A stretch of 64,000 nucleotides of DNA. Origin: Streptomyces sp. NBC_01298 (lineage in GTDB: Bacteria; Actinomycetota; Actinomycetes; Streptomycetales; Streptomycetaceae). This document shows, in pieces, positions 44,425 to 52,697 of the stretch. The notes under the pieces were generated by a model that had not been told where the DNA came from, did not search any database, and saw nothing but the letters and a program-made list of their open reading frames with translations. Position 1 is the first letter of the stretch. Every line of letters begins with the position of its first letter. The stretch lies in assembly GCF_035978755.1 (NCBI RefSeq), contig NZ_CP108414.1:496001-560000 (forward strand), in the 5' to 3' direction. The position numbers and the translations under genes were made by a program.

Positions 44425-45591
44425 TCACCCCAGGACCGCGATGCCCAGCGGACGCGACCCCGCCGCGAGCCGGCGGCTGCTCCCGCTGTCGAGGTCCACG
44501 ACCGTGATGCCGTTCCAGTAGCCGTCGCGGGTGTAGCCCCCGGTGACGTAGGCCGTCCGCCCGTCCCGGGACACGGCCACGTCCTCGTGCGGCCCGTCCA
44601 GCGGGTACACCCGCTCCGAGCCGTCCGGGGAACGGACCGTGAGGGAGGGCCCCTTGCCCTTGCCCGGTTCCACCGCCCCCGTCCCGACCACGAGCAGGCG
44701 GCCGTCCTCCGTGACCGCGGCCCCGTGCTGATGGGTGTCGGCGGTCATCTCCTCCACCGTGGTGCGGCCCGTGGCCGGATCCACCACCGCGAGCCGCTCG
44801 CCCTCGAAGGGCAGCAGCAGCATCCCGTCCGCCGGCCGTACGACGGCGTAGTGCGGCTTCAGCCAGGAGCCGAGACCGCCCTCGGTCCCGTACGGGGCGA
44901 CCTCGATGCGGCGCGGCGCCGCCGACGCCGTGCTCGTGCCGGGGCCGCCCGGCCCGACCGGCACGACGGTGACGTCGAAGGAGTCGTGGCCGGTGACGTA
45001 CACCTCCGAGCCGTCGCGCGCGACGTCCACGTCGAAGGGACGCCGGCCCACCGGTACCACCGCCGTGACCTCGGTCCTCGCCGTGTCGATGACCTCCAGG
45101 ACGCCGGTGGTCCCGGGCACGTTGACCCCGACGTACGCGTGCGCCCCGTCGGGCGAGAGCGCGATGCCCATGCCGCCGCCCCGGTACTCCCCGCCGGTGA
45201 CAGGCCCGGTGCCGGTGGTGCGGTACGGGATCAGGGCCGACCGGGTCCGCGTCCGCGTGTCCACGACGGCGACCCCCTCGGCCGTGGCCACCCAGGCCCG
45301 GCCGTCCGCGCCGACCACCAGGCCGTACGGGGCCCTGCCCACCGGCACCGAGCCGACCGTGCCGCGTTCCGGGTTTACGAAGCTGACGGTGTCGGCGCCG
45401 AAGTCGGCGACCAGCAGGGTGCCGCCCGGAGTGGCGGAGGCCGTCGGGAGCGGAGAGGCCGCGGGGGCGGCGGCCCGCGGCGCGCCGGGGGTCGAGCAGG
45501 CCCCCAGCAGCAGCGCTCCGGCGAGGGCCGCGAGGGCGGTACGGGTGCCGCGTACGCGGCGGCGCGGGTGCGGGCGGTCGTACTGCGGCAT
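44425..45591 (-). CDS. YncE-like beta-propeller lipoprotein
   Basis: The 388-residue protein has a lipobox (LLLGACSTPG) and seven or so YVTN-type repeats (GVAVVDTRTRTRSAL, GIALSPDGAHAYVGVNVPG, DVDVARDGSEVYVTG, DVAVSRDGRTAYVTGG). This pattern matches YncE/40-residue YVTN proteins, which bind ligands or metals outside the cell. The repeat FDVDVARDGSEVYVTGHDSFDVTVVP is typical. No partner gene is evident. GAGAGGGG precedes ATG 45591. Confidence 0.82.
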   Translation of the reverse strand: MPQYDRPHPRRRVRGTRTALAALAGALLLGACSTPGAPRAAAPAASPLPTASATPGGTLLVADFGADTVSFVNPERGTVGSVPVGRAPYGLVVGADGRAWVATAEGVAVVDTRTRTRSALIPYRTTGTGPVTGGEYRGGGMGIALSPDGAHAYVGVNVPGTTGVLEVIDTARTEVTAVVPVGRRPFDVDVARDGSEVYVTGHDSFDVTVVPVGPGGPGTSTASAAPRRIEVAPYGTEGGLGSWLKPHYAVVRPADGMLLLPFEGERLAVVDPATGRTTVEEMTADTHQHGAAVTEDGRLLVVGTGAVEPGKGKGPSLTVRSPDGSERVYPLDGPHEDVAVSRDGRTAYVTGGYTRDGYWNGITVVDLDSGSSRRLAAGSRPLGIAVLG

Positions 45592-45737
45592 GGCGGTGCC
45601 CCTCTCGGTTCCGGGGGCGGGGCCGGTGGTGCGCCCGCTCCCCCGTACCCATCCTCACCTCGCGGGGCCGCCCGGCCGCTCGGCCCGGCGGCCGACAGCG
45701 GGGTCGGCCGATCGGTCGATGCGGGGACGCGCCGGGC

Positions 45738-45782
45738 AGGGGCGGATCAGGGGTAGGGGCGGATCAGGTAGGGGCGGATCAG
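45738..45782. repeat. 3-unit aggggcggatcagg repeat over a stop codon
   Basis: Three 15-17-base units of aggggcggatcagg lie at the 3' end of the GNAT gene. The stop codon (45779-45781 on the minus strand) is in the last unit. Confidence 0.75.
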
Positions 45783-46312
45783 CCCTCGTACTCGGTCAGG
45801 TCGATGCCGTGGAGGTTGAGGAGGGCGTGCGTCTCCGGGTGGTTGATGTCCTTCTCGGCGGTCATGCCGAGCTTGCGGATCACGTTCTCGGACTCGTCGT
45901 TGCCCGCCCGGTTCACGGCGACGACCCGGTCGAGGCCACGTTCCTGGAGGGCGAACTCCAGGGTGGCGTGCGCGGCCTCGGAGCCGTAGCCCTGGCCCCA
46001 GTAGGAGCGGCCGAGCCGCCAGGTGATCTCGGCGGCGGGCAGGACCTCGGGCAGCCACCACGGCATGGAGAGACCGACGGCTCCGATCAGCTCGCCGGAG
46101 GCCAGCAGCTCCACGGCGAAGATCCCGAAGCCCTCCTCGTCCCACTCGTCCTCCCACCGCTCGATGGTCTCGGCGGTCTCCTCCAGGTCGAGGGTCTCGC
46201 CGTCGCCGATCCAGCGCATCACCTCGGGGTCGGCGAGGATCTCCGACAGGGGGACGAGGTCGTGCTCGGACCAGCGGCGGAGGAGGAGGCGGGGGGTACG
46301 GATCTCGGTCAT
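45779..46312 (-). CDS. GNAT acetyltransferase (RimJ/RimL type)
   Basis: This 177-residue protein starts IRTPRLLLRRWSEHDLVPLSE and has the Rim-type signature EITWRLGRSYWGQGYGSEAA with the acetyl-CoA loop GQGYGSEA. NDESENVIRKLGM is the conserved final motif. It probably acetylates the alpha-amine of a protein or antibiotic. ATG 46312 has GGGAGG very close; ATG 46321 or 46342 are alternatives. It stands between the lipoprotein propeller and the 2OG oxygenase, without coupling. Confidence 0.83.
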   Translation of the reverse strand: MTEIRTPRLLLRRWSEHDLVPLSEILADPEVMRWIGDGETLDLEETAETIERWEDEWDEEGFGIFAVELLASGELIGAVGLSMPWWLPEVLPAAEITWRLGRSYWGQGYGSEAAHATLEFALQERGLDRVVAVNRAGNDESENVIRKLGMTAEKDINHPETHALLNLHGIDLTEYEG

Positions 46313-46394
46313 GCCTCCCATCCTGCCGAACGCGCCGGACATCGCGTAATCGGGTCCCCCACGGGGCGGCCGGCGGGCCCCCGGGCGGGCCCCG

Positions 46395-47468
46395 CTAGGC
46401 CTCCGGAGCCACCTGGCCTGCCGCCTGAGCTGCGGCCTTACCCGCCGCCTGACCTGACTCCCGGCCTGCCGCCGGACCACCCGTCCGATCCCCCGCCTGA
46501 TCCCCCACCGGGACGGTGATCGCGTCGAGCTGCGCCCGCAGGTGGACGTGCGAGTCGACCGGCTCGTGCACGATCCGTCCCAGCGGCGCCGGGAGGGATT
46601 CCACCCGGGTGTGCGGGTCGCACTCGTAGAAGTAGACGAGCGAGATCAGCTCCTCGGCGGGCGCGTCGGAGGGCGGTGGCAGCACCCGGTGGCGGCCCGC
46701 CCGCCACCGGTCGCCCGTCCAGCGCGCCATGAGGTCCCCGATGTTCACGGTGAGCGCGGCCGGATCGTAGGGGGCGTCCTGCCAGCCCTCGGCGTCGGTG
46801 TGGATCTGCAGTCCGCCCGCGCCGAGCTGGCGGTCCAGGACGGTGACGGTGCCGAAGTCGGTGTGCGCGCCGATGCGGAACTGGCCGGGCAGCGGCGGCC
46901 CGACGGTCTCGGTGCCGGGATACCAGTTGACGTTGAACCCCCAGGTGGGGTGGCCGGTGTGGCGGGTGAAATGGTCAGCGCCCAGGCCCAGGGCGCCGGC
47001 CAGCAGCTCCAGCAGCTCGTCGGAGAGCGCCCGCATCGCGGCCAGGTACTCCGTCACCAGCCCGCGCAGCGAGGGCACTTCGGCCGGCCAGGCGTTGGGC
47101 CGGAACCACTCGGCGTCCACCGAGGCGATCCCCGTCGGCTCCTCCGCGGCCCAGGACCAGGATTCCTTGAGGTCCGGCGGGGAGGCCGCGCCCTCCGCGT
47201 AGCTGTTGGCCTCGGCGCCCGGCCCGAGCCAGCCGCGACCGCCGACCGCGACGGCGTACGGGGCCTTGGCGGCGGCCGGGAGCCGGAAGAAGGTCCGCGC
47301 CGCCTCCCGGATCCGCCCGGGCAGCTCCGGATCCACCCCGTGCCCGGTCACCAGCAGGAATCCGGCCGCCTGGAGGGCCTCGTCGACGCGGGAGGCGACC
47401 TGCCTGCGGACCTCGGGCCCGCCGGAGCGCCACGGGCCGAGATCGATCACGGGGACCTGCGAACTCAC
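46395..47468 (-). CDS. Isopenicillin N synthase-like 2-oxoglutarate/Fe(II) oxygenase
   Basis: A 357-residue protein of the IPNS/2OG dioxygenase family with the N-terminal DIOX-like region (VIDLGPWRSGGPEVRRQVA) and iron ligands HTDFGT near 200 and the second His in AGRHRVLPP near 256. The usual Arg-x-Ser that binds 2-oxoglutarate reads ELISLVYFYE here, so the Arg appears replaced by Leu. Substrate and cosubstrate use are therefore uncertain. The C-terminal 40 residues are a repetitive Ala/Gly/Gln tail (GQAAGKAAAQAAGQV). GTG 47468 (VSSQVPVID) is preferred; the frame is open to a GTG at 47504. Confidence 0.78.
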   Translation of the reverse strand: MSSQVPVIDLGPWRSGGPEVRRQVASRVDEALQAAGFLLVTGHGVDPELPGRIREAARTFFRLPAAAKAPYAVAVGGRGWLGPGAEANSYAEGAASPPDLKESWSWAAEEPTGIASVDAEWFRPNAWPAEVPSLRGLVTEYLAAMRALSDELLELLAGALGLGADHFTRHTGHPTWGFNVNWYPGTETVGPPLPGQFRIGAHTDFGTVTVLDRQLGAGGLQIHTDAEGWQDAPYDPAALTVNIGDLMARWTGDRWRAGRHRVLPPPSDAPAEELISLVYFYECDPHTRVESLPAPLGRIVHEPVDSHVHLRAQLDAITVPVGDQAGDRTGGPAAGRESGQAAGKAAAQAAGQVAPEA

Positions 47469-47583
47469 CACGGCGGACCTGCTTTCCGGATCGGAGGGCT
47501 GCACCCAGGCCGTCCGGCCCGGCCCGGGCGGGCTCTTCCGGCCCCTGCCGGGCGGGCAGGATCCCGGATCCGAAAGGGACGGC

Positions 47584-48648
47584 CTAAGCGGGCGGGCTCA
47601 GGGTGTACCGGACCGTGCCTTCCCCGGAGCCCGCCCCCGTGAAACCGGCACGTCGCAGCACCCCGTGCGCGGGGTCGTCGGGATGGTCGGCCTCGGACGC
47701 CAGCAGGGTGCAGCCCGGCTGCCCGAAGGCCCAGCCGGCGAGGGCCTTCGCCGCTTCGGTGGCGTAGCCGTTGCCGCGCGCCGGCGGGAGGATGTCGTAG
47801 CCCAGCTCGGCGCGGCCCTCCGCGTCCGGGGCCCCGTGGAAGCCCATGGCGCCGATCGCCAGCCGGTCGCTCGCCCGGATGAGGGCGTACGGGCCCCAGC
47901 CCGGCCGGTAGGTCCCTTCCTCGCGCGCCTCGGCCGTCCTGCCCGAGGCGTACCGCGTGCCCTCGCCGGGCCCGTCTCCGGCCCAGACGAAGCCTCCGGC
48001 GCCGCCCGCGTACAGGTCGGCCGCCGCGTTCGGGGTGATCTCGCAGAGCACCAGGCGCTCGGCCCGGACGGGGTCGGCGTACCAGCGCCAGACCGTCAGG
48101 CGGGCCCGGCCGGGGAGTTCGCCCCGGCCCGTGGCCCAGAGCAGGGTGAGCCAGGGCTCGTGGCCGCGCGGGAGGTGCGGGAAGAGCCGGTCCAGGACCC
48201 GTTCGGCCAGTGCGGGGTCCGGCTCCCAGTCGTGGACGCCGAGTCCGCCGAGGATGTCGTGGGTGTGCAGCAGGGTCTCGACGACGCCCATCGCCGCGAA
48301 GCCGTCCGCGCCCGCGGCCCCGGCCGGGTGCCACGCGCGGGCACCGGGTCCGGCGAGTGCCACGGCGGCCGACAGGAACCCGCCGGAGGCCTCGATCATG
48401 TCGACCAGGCCGGCCGGGCCGGTGCCCTCCTCGGCCCGGATCTCCAGCGGGACGTACGCGGCGGTGGCGCGGACCGTGAGCTGGGCGGCGTACGCGGTGA
48501 AGTCCTCGGTCACGTGGACGGCGGTGTCGCGGCAGCTCCACTCCAGGCCGGCGGCCGGAACGTCCCAGTCCAGGTGCGCCACCTCCCGCAGCGCCCGGGT
48601 GGTGAGCGACACCGCTGTATCGATGTCCTTGGAATTCATGATCGTCAT
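47584..48648 (-). CDS. DinB-like/maleylpyruvate isomerase-like domain fused to GNAT
   Basis: The N-terminal 200 residues resemble the DinB-like/mycothiol-dependent maleylpyruvate isomerase N-domain: LEWSCRDTAVHVTEDFTAYA, and a helix bundle with HTHDILGGLG. Residues from about 215 form a GNAT acetyltransferase (ASDRLAIGAMGFHGAPDAEG, ARGNGYATEAAKALAGWAFG). The fusion of a metal/thiol-type bundle with an acetyltransferase is unusual. It may join acetylation to mycothiol-related chemistry, but no reaction can be stated. ATG 48648 is used; ATG 48639 is possible. Confidence 0.78.
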   Translation of the reverse strand: MTIMNSKDIDTAVSLTTRALREVAHLDWDVPAAGLEWSCRDTAVHVTEDFTAYAAQLTVRATAAYVPLEIRAEEGTGPAGLVDMIEASGGFLSAAVALAGPGARAWHPAGAAGADGFAAMGVVETLLHTHDILGGLGVHDWEPDPALAERVLDRLFPHLPRGHEPWLTLLWATGRGELPGRARLTVWRWYADPVRAERLVLCEITPNAAADLYAGGAGGFVWAGDGPGEGTRYASGRTAEAREEGTYRPGWGPYALIRASDRLAIGAMGFHGAPDAEGRAELGYDILPPARGNGYATEAAKALAGWAFGQPGCTLLASEADHPDDPAHGVLRRAGFTGAGSGEGTVRYTLSPPA

Positions 48649-48812
48649 AGGCGGCACCCTAGGGGGCTGTCCGGGTGCCGCCAAGGGGATATCCGTGCCC
48701 CACGGCCGGTGGTCCCGGTGGCGCGCCTGCGGGCCAGGGCCGGGGCGGGGGCGCTACTGCTTGTGCTCGGACGGCGCGCTGACCGCGCCCCGGTGAAGGG
48801 CGGAGCAAAACG

Positions 48813-49616
48813 GTGGAGATTTCGACGAGGGACGTCTTCGGGGCGCCGTGCTGGGTGAGCCTGATGGCACGGGACCTCGGCGCGGCGCAGCGGTTCTACG
48901 GTGCGGTCGCGGGCTGGCGGTTCCGGACCGCGCGGCTCGGCGAGGCCTTCGCCGTCGCCGAGCTGGACGGGATGCCGGTGGCCGGGATCGGGGCGCTGGC
49001 CGGAGACCTCGCGGTGGCCGTGGCCTGGACCCCGTACTTCGCGGTCGACGACGCCGACGTGGCGGTGGACCGGATCCGCGAGCGCAGCGGCACGGTCGCG
49101 GTCGGCCCGGTCTCCTTCGAGTCGGGGGGCCGCGGGGCGCTGGCGGCGGACCGCGACGGGGCGGTGTTCGGGATCTGGGAGGGCCAGGTCTCCTCGGGCT
49201 GGCGGGTCGGTTCGGGACAGGCGCCGGCCTGGCTGGAGCTGCGCACCCGGGACGCCTTCGAGTCGGCGATCTTCTACGGGGAGGTGCTGGAGTGGGCCAC
49301 CGGCCGCGCCGGATGCTGCGAGGTCGCCTACGAGGAGGATCGGGTCGTGCTGCGCCAGGACGGGGAGCCGGTGGCGCGCCTCGACAGCGGTCCCGTGGAG
49401 CCGGGTTCGTACAGTCCGTACACCCGGCCGCGCTGGCACGTGCACTTCCGGGTGCCCGCGCTGGAGCCGGCGGTGGAGGCGGCCGTCGCACTGGGCGGCC
49501 GCACGGTGTCCGAGCCCGCCTCGAGCGCGACCGACCGATGGGTGTCCCTGCGCGATCCCGACGGGGCGCTCTTCACCCTCACCGAGTCCCGGACGGACGG
49601 CGGGGCCGAGGGGTAG
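48813..49616 (+). CDS. Two-domain VOC (glyoxalase-like) protein
   Basis: This 267-residue protein has two vicinal oxygen chelate modules: DVFGAPCWVSLMARDLGAAQRFYGAVAGW at the start, and APAWLELRTRDAFESAIFYGEVLEW as the second. Residues VAELDGMPVAG and WVSLRDPDGALFTLTES are family-typical strands. Members include glyoxalases, dioxygenases and antibiotic-binding proteins; the function here is unknown. GTG 48813 has GGAG nine bases upstream. The +1 frame just beyond the stop opens into a long Gly-X-Y repeat (49630-49809). Confidence 0.83.
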   Translation: MEISTRDVFGAPCWVSLMARDLGAAQRFYGAVAGWRFRTARLGEAFAVAELDGMPVAGIGALAGDLAVAVAWTPYFAVDDADVAVDRIRERSGTVAVGPVSFESGGRGALAADRDGAVFGIWEGQVSSGWRVGSGQAPAWLELRTRDAFESAIFYGEVLEWATGRAGCCEVAYEEDRVVLRQDGEPVARLDSGPVEPGSYSPYTRPRWHVHFRVPALEPAVEAAVALGGRTVSEPASSATDRWVSLRDPDGALFTLTESRTDGGAEG

Positions 49617-49629
49617 GCGGGGTCCGGCG

Positions 49630-49809
49630 GGTGGGCCTGGGCCGGCGGGTGCGTCGGGGCCCGCAGGTGCGTCGGGTCCCGCAGGTGCGTCGGGGCCGAT
49701 GGGTGGGCCTGGGCCGGCGGGCGGGCCGGGGCCGGCGGGTGCGTCGGGTCCGGCAGGTGAGTCGGTGCCGATGGGTGGGCCTGGGCAGGCGGGTGGGCCG
49801 GGGCTACGG
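49630..49809. repeat. 10 x 18-bp minisatellite with collagen-like coding pattern
   Basis: Ten consecutive 18-base units, such as ggtgcgtcggggcccgca, differ by a few bases. Read in the +1 frame relative to the preceding VOC gene, they encode Gly-Pro-Ala-Gly-Ala-Ser-type triplets without stops. The last unit contains the stop codon (49804-49806) of the minus-strand HhH-PHP gene. Confidence 0.9.
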
Positions 49810-50838
49810 CAGTCGGCGGGTGCGGGTCCAGTCGATGAGCTCGGCCGCGGACCGGGTGTTGACGACCCGGTCGGCCGTCACCCCGCATTCCAGGGCGCGT
49901 TCGCAGCCGAGGGTCTGCCAGTCGAGCTGTCCCGGGGCGTGCGCGTCGGTGTCGATCGCGAAGAGGGTGCCCGCGGCGACCGCGAGCCGCAGCAGTCGGC
50001 GCGGCGGGTCCAGCCGCTCCGGCCGGCTGTTGATCTCCACGGCCGCTCCCGACTCGGCGCAGGCCGCGAAGACGGCCTCGGCGTCGAACTGCGACTCCGG
50101 CCGTGTCTTGCCCGTCACCAGCCGCCCGGTGCAGTGGCCGAGGACGTCGAGGTGGGGGTTGCGTACGGCGGCGACCATCCGCCGGGTCATCGCGGGGGCG
50201 TCCATCCGGAGCTTGGAGTGGACGGAGCCGACGACGAGGTCCACCTCGGCCAGGAGTTCCGGCTCCTGGTCCAGCGAACCGTCGTCGAGGATGTCGCACT
50301 CGATGCCGGTGAGCAGCCGGAACGGGGCCCAGGTCGCGTTGAGTTCGGCGACCGTGCGCAGCTGTTCCCGCAGCCGGTCCGGGGAGAGTCCCCGGGCGAC
50401 GGTCAGGCGCGGCGAGTGGTCGGTGAGCACCGCCCAGTCGTGCCCGAGGGCGGCGGCGGCCCGGGCCATCGCCTCGATGGGGCTGCCTCCGTCCGACCAG
50501 TCGGAGTGCATGTGGCAGTCGCCGCGCAGGGCGGCGCGCAGGGCGAGGGCCTCGGGGCTGGGCGGCGGGCCCACGGGGTGGGCCGCGGCCTTCTCCTCGA
50601 GCCCCCGCAAGTAGGCGGGGATGGTTCCGCCGAGGGCTTCTCGGACGACCTGGGCGGTTTTCGGGCCGATGCCCTTGACCGCTTCGAGGGTGCCCGCGCG
50701 GACCCGGTCGGCCAGCTCGTCCTCGCCCATCCGGCCGACGGCGGCGGCCGCCGTGCGGAAGGCCTGGACCCGGTAGGTCGGCTCCTGAGCGCGTTCCAGC
50801 AGGAACGCGATCCGGTCCAGCGCGGCCACCGGGTCCAT
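49804..50838 (-). CDS. HhH-PHP domain protein, PolX-derived
   Basis: This 344-residue protein has an N-terminal helix-hairpin-helix region (LEAVKGIGPKTAQVVREAL, about residues 49-67), as in DNA polymerase X, and a C-terminal PHP phosphoesterase domain. Metal-binding motifs are GDCHMHSDWSDG near 106, the HAPG and TDHS segments, and NPHLDVLGHC. Bacterial PolX carries both modules around a polymerase core; that core is missing here, so this is probably a DNA-end or nucleotide phosphoesterase rather than a polymerase. It could serve DNA repair, but activity is inferred from domains. Confidence 0.85.
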   Translation of the reverse strand: MDPVAALDRIAFLLERAQEPTYRVQAFRTAAAAVGRMGEDELADRVRAGTLEAVKGIGPKTAQVVREALGGTIPAYLRGLEEKAAAHPVGPPPSPEALALRAALRGDCHMHSDWSDGGSPIEAMARAAAALGHDWAVLTDHSPRLTVARGLSPDRLREQLRTVAELNATWAPFRLLTGIECDILDDGSLDQEPELLAEVDLVVGSVHSKLRMDAPAMTRRMVAAVRNPHLDVLGHCTGRLVTGKTRPESQFDAEAVFAACAESGAAVEINSRPERLDPPRRLLRLAVAAGTLFAIDTDAHAPGQLDWQTLGCERALECGVTADRVVNTRSAAELIDWTRTRRLP

Positions 50839-50916
50839 CTCGTGTCTCCCTCCGCGAAGCGGCGTAACGGCGGGGAGGGGGCGGGGCGCCTGGCCCGCGC
50901 CCCCTCCCCGCCCGGG

Positions 50917-51999
50917 TCAGGCCCCGTCGGCCGGGTCGGCCGACGGACGGAACTGCAGGGCCAGGCCGGCGAGTACGGCGCCGGCCGCCGCGCTCAGCAC
51001 GGCCGTGGTGCCGGCCCATTCCAGGGAGCCGCCGACCGCGCCGCCGAGCGGGTCGAACCCGGCGACGCCGCCGACCACGTGGAGCCCGGCCACGCCGAGC
51101 GCGACCGCCGCGCAGGCCCGCCACGCACCGGCCGTGTCCCGTACCGCCAGCAGCGCGCCGGCCGTCAGGCAGAGCAGGGTGACGGCCAGGGCCAGCAGCC
51201 CGCCGGGGTCACCGGAGGTCAGGCCCGCCAGGTCGCCGGGGACGTGCAGCGCGCCGCAGAGGAGCAGGGCGAGTGCCACCGGCCAGCGCAGTATGTGGCG
51301 CAGCGCGCCGGTGCCCTGCCGGGCCGGGCCCCGGGACGGGGGCTGTGGCCGGACCTCGGCCTGGGCTTGGGCTTGGGCCTGCGGTGCGGGCTGATGGGCG
51401 GGGGTCCGTACCCCGTCCGCCTGCTCGGGACGGCGCTGCGGGGGCTGTTCGCCGGTGCCGAGGATGCTGACGAGCAGGGCCACGTCCTCGATGGGCCGGC
51501 CGAGTGCGGCGGCCCGCAGCGTGATGTCGGTCTCGACCAGCTCGTGCGGGGGCTCGCCCAGCAGGGTCACCATCTCGCGGACCTCGTGGACGGGTCGGGC
51601 CACGGCTGCCGCGCGCAGGGCCGCGTGGCCTGGGTTGGGGACCTGTCCGGACTCCTTGAGGAGGTTCACCAGATCGGTGACCTCCCGGACGGGACGGCCG
51701 GTGGCGGCGGTCTCCAGGAGGGTGTGCGCGGGCGCGGACGCGGAGGCCGGCGCGGGCCGGGGTACGGGGTCCCGGCCGGGTGCGGCCCCCGTCCCGGGAC
51801 CGGCCGGCGGATCGGCCTGGGCCTCGGGAGCGGTCCCGGAGCCGGTCCGGGACTCCGGCTCGGGCGCGTACCCGGGGCCGAAGTCGCGGTCGCGGTCGAG
51901 GTCGTCCGTGTCGGGGTCCGACGGCCGGACGGCCGGGGGGTCGGGGAGCCGGCGCGGTTCTTCGTAGTCCGTCGCGGCGAGCGTGATCGGGTCATTCAT
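50917..51999 (-). CDS. Membrane protein with three-fold internal repeat
   Basis: No family is recognised. The 360-residue protein starts with a Pro/Asp-rich region of about 80 residues. Three tandem repeats of about 38 residues follow, with the core AATGRPVREVTDLVNLL, AAVARPVHEVREMVTLL and AALGRPIEDVALLVSIL. Next come a Gln/Ala-rich linker (QAQAQAQAE) and four or five C-terminal transmembrane helices. The repeats are predicted helical hairpins, perhaps an interaction module. ATG 51999 has GGAG six bases upstream. Confidence 0.8.
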   Translation of the reverse strand: MNDPITLAATDYEEPRRLPDPPAVRPSDPDTDDLDRDRDFGPGYAPEPESRTGSGTAPEAQADPPAGPGTGAAPGRDPVPRPAPASASAPAHTLLETAATGRPVREVTDLVNLLKESGQVPNPGHAALRAAAVARPVHEVREMVTLLGEPPHELVETDITLRAAALGRPIEDVALLVSILGTGEQPPQRRPEQADGVRTPAHQPAPQAQAQAQAEVRPQPPSRGPARQGTGALRHILRWPVALALLLCGALHVPGDLAGLTSGDPGGLLALAVTLLCLTAGALLAVRDTAGAWRACAAVALGVAGLHVVGGVAGFDPLGGAVGGSLEWAGTTAVLSAAAGAVLAGLALQFRPSADPADGA

Positions 52000-52184
52000 G
52001 GAAAGCTCCGTTCGCCGACGCGCGGGTCTACACATCGCACGCCGGTCATCGTGCGTCATGGGAAGCGCACGCTTTGTTACATTCAGCGGCACCCGGCCCC
52101 GCTGCGCCATTCGGGGCGGGCAAACGGGGGTCCCCCGCGGTGCCGCGGGCCCGGTCGGCGGCCGTCCTGGGCATGGTGGGGGGC

Positions 52185-52697
52185 ATGAAAGGTACGGAGG
52201 TACTGACCGACGCGTTCGGCCGGATCCGGGACGTGGTGCACGAGGCGGTCGACGGGCTGGAACCCGGGCGGCTGGACGCGCGGATCGATCCCGGTGCGAA
52301 TTCGATCACCTGGCTCGTCTGGCACCTGACCAGGGTCCAGGACGACCACGTGGCGGATGCGGCCGGCTGGGAACAGGTCTGGCACGCACAGGACTGGGAC
52401 GAACGGTTCGGGCTCGCGCTGCCCCGCGGGTCGACCGGCTACGGGCACACCGCCCGCGAGGCCGAGGCCGTCCGGGTCGCCTCCGGGGAGCTGCTGCTGG
52501 GGTACTTCGACGCCGTCCACGCGCAGACGGAGCGGTTCCTGCGGGGGCTGTCCGCCGCGGATCTGGACCGGGTCGTCGACGAGCGGTGGGATCCGCCGGT
52601 CACCCTCGGGGCGCGGCTGGTCAGCGTGATCGCCGACGACCTCCAGCACGCGGGTCAGGCGGCCTTCGTCCGGGGCGTGCTGTCGAGGGGCCGCTGA
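52185..52697 (+). CDS. DinB/DUF664-family protein (mycothiol transferase-like)
   Basis: A 170-residue four-helix-bundle protein of the DinB group. Conserved histidines that usually bind a metal are in SITWLVWHLTRVQDDHVADAA and in DDLQHAGQAAFVRG near the C-terminus. In actinobacteria such proteins often attach thiols such as mycothiol to electrophiles. ATG 52185 is supported by a GGGGGG ribosome binding site. Its stop shares one base with the start of the esterase gene (TGATG), so the two are probably coupled. Confidence 0.82.
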   Translation: MKGTEVLTDAFGRIRDVVHEAVDGLEPGRLDARIDPGANSITWLVWHLTRVQDDHVADAAGWEQVWHAQDWDERFGLALPRGSTGYGHTAREAEAVRVASGELLLGYFDAVHAQTERFLRGLSAADLDRVVDERWDPPVTLGARLVSVIADDLQHAGQAAFVRGVLSRGR

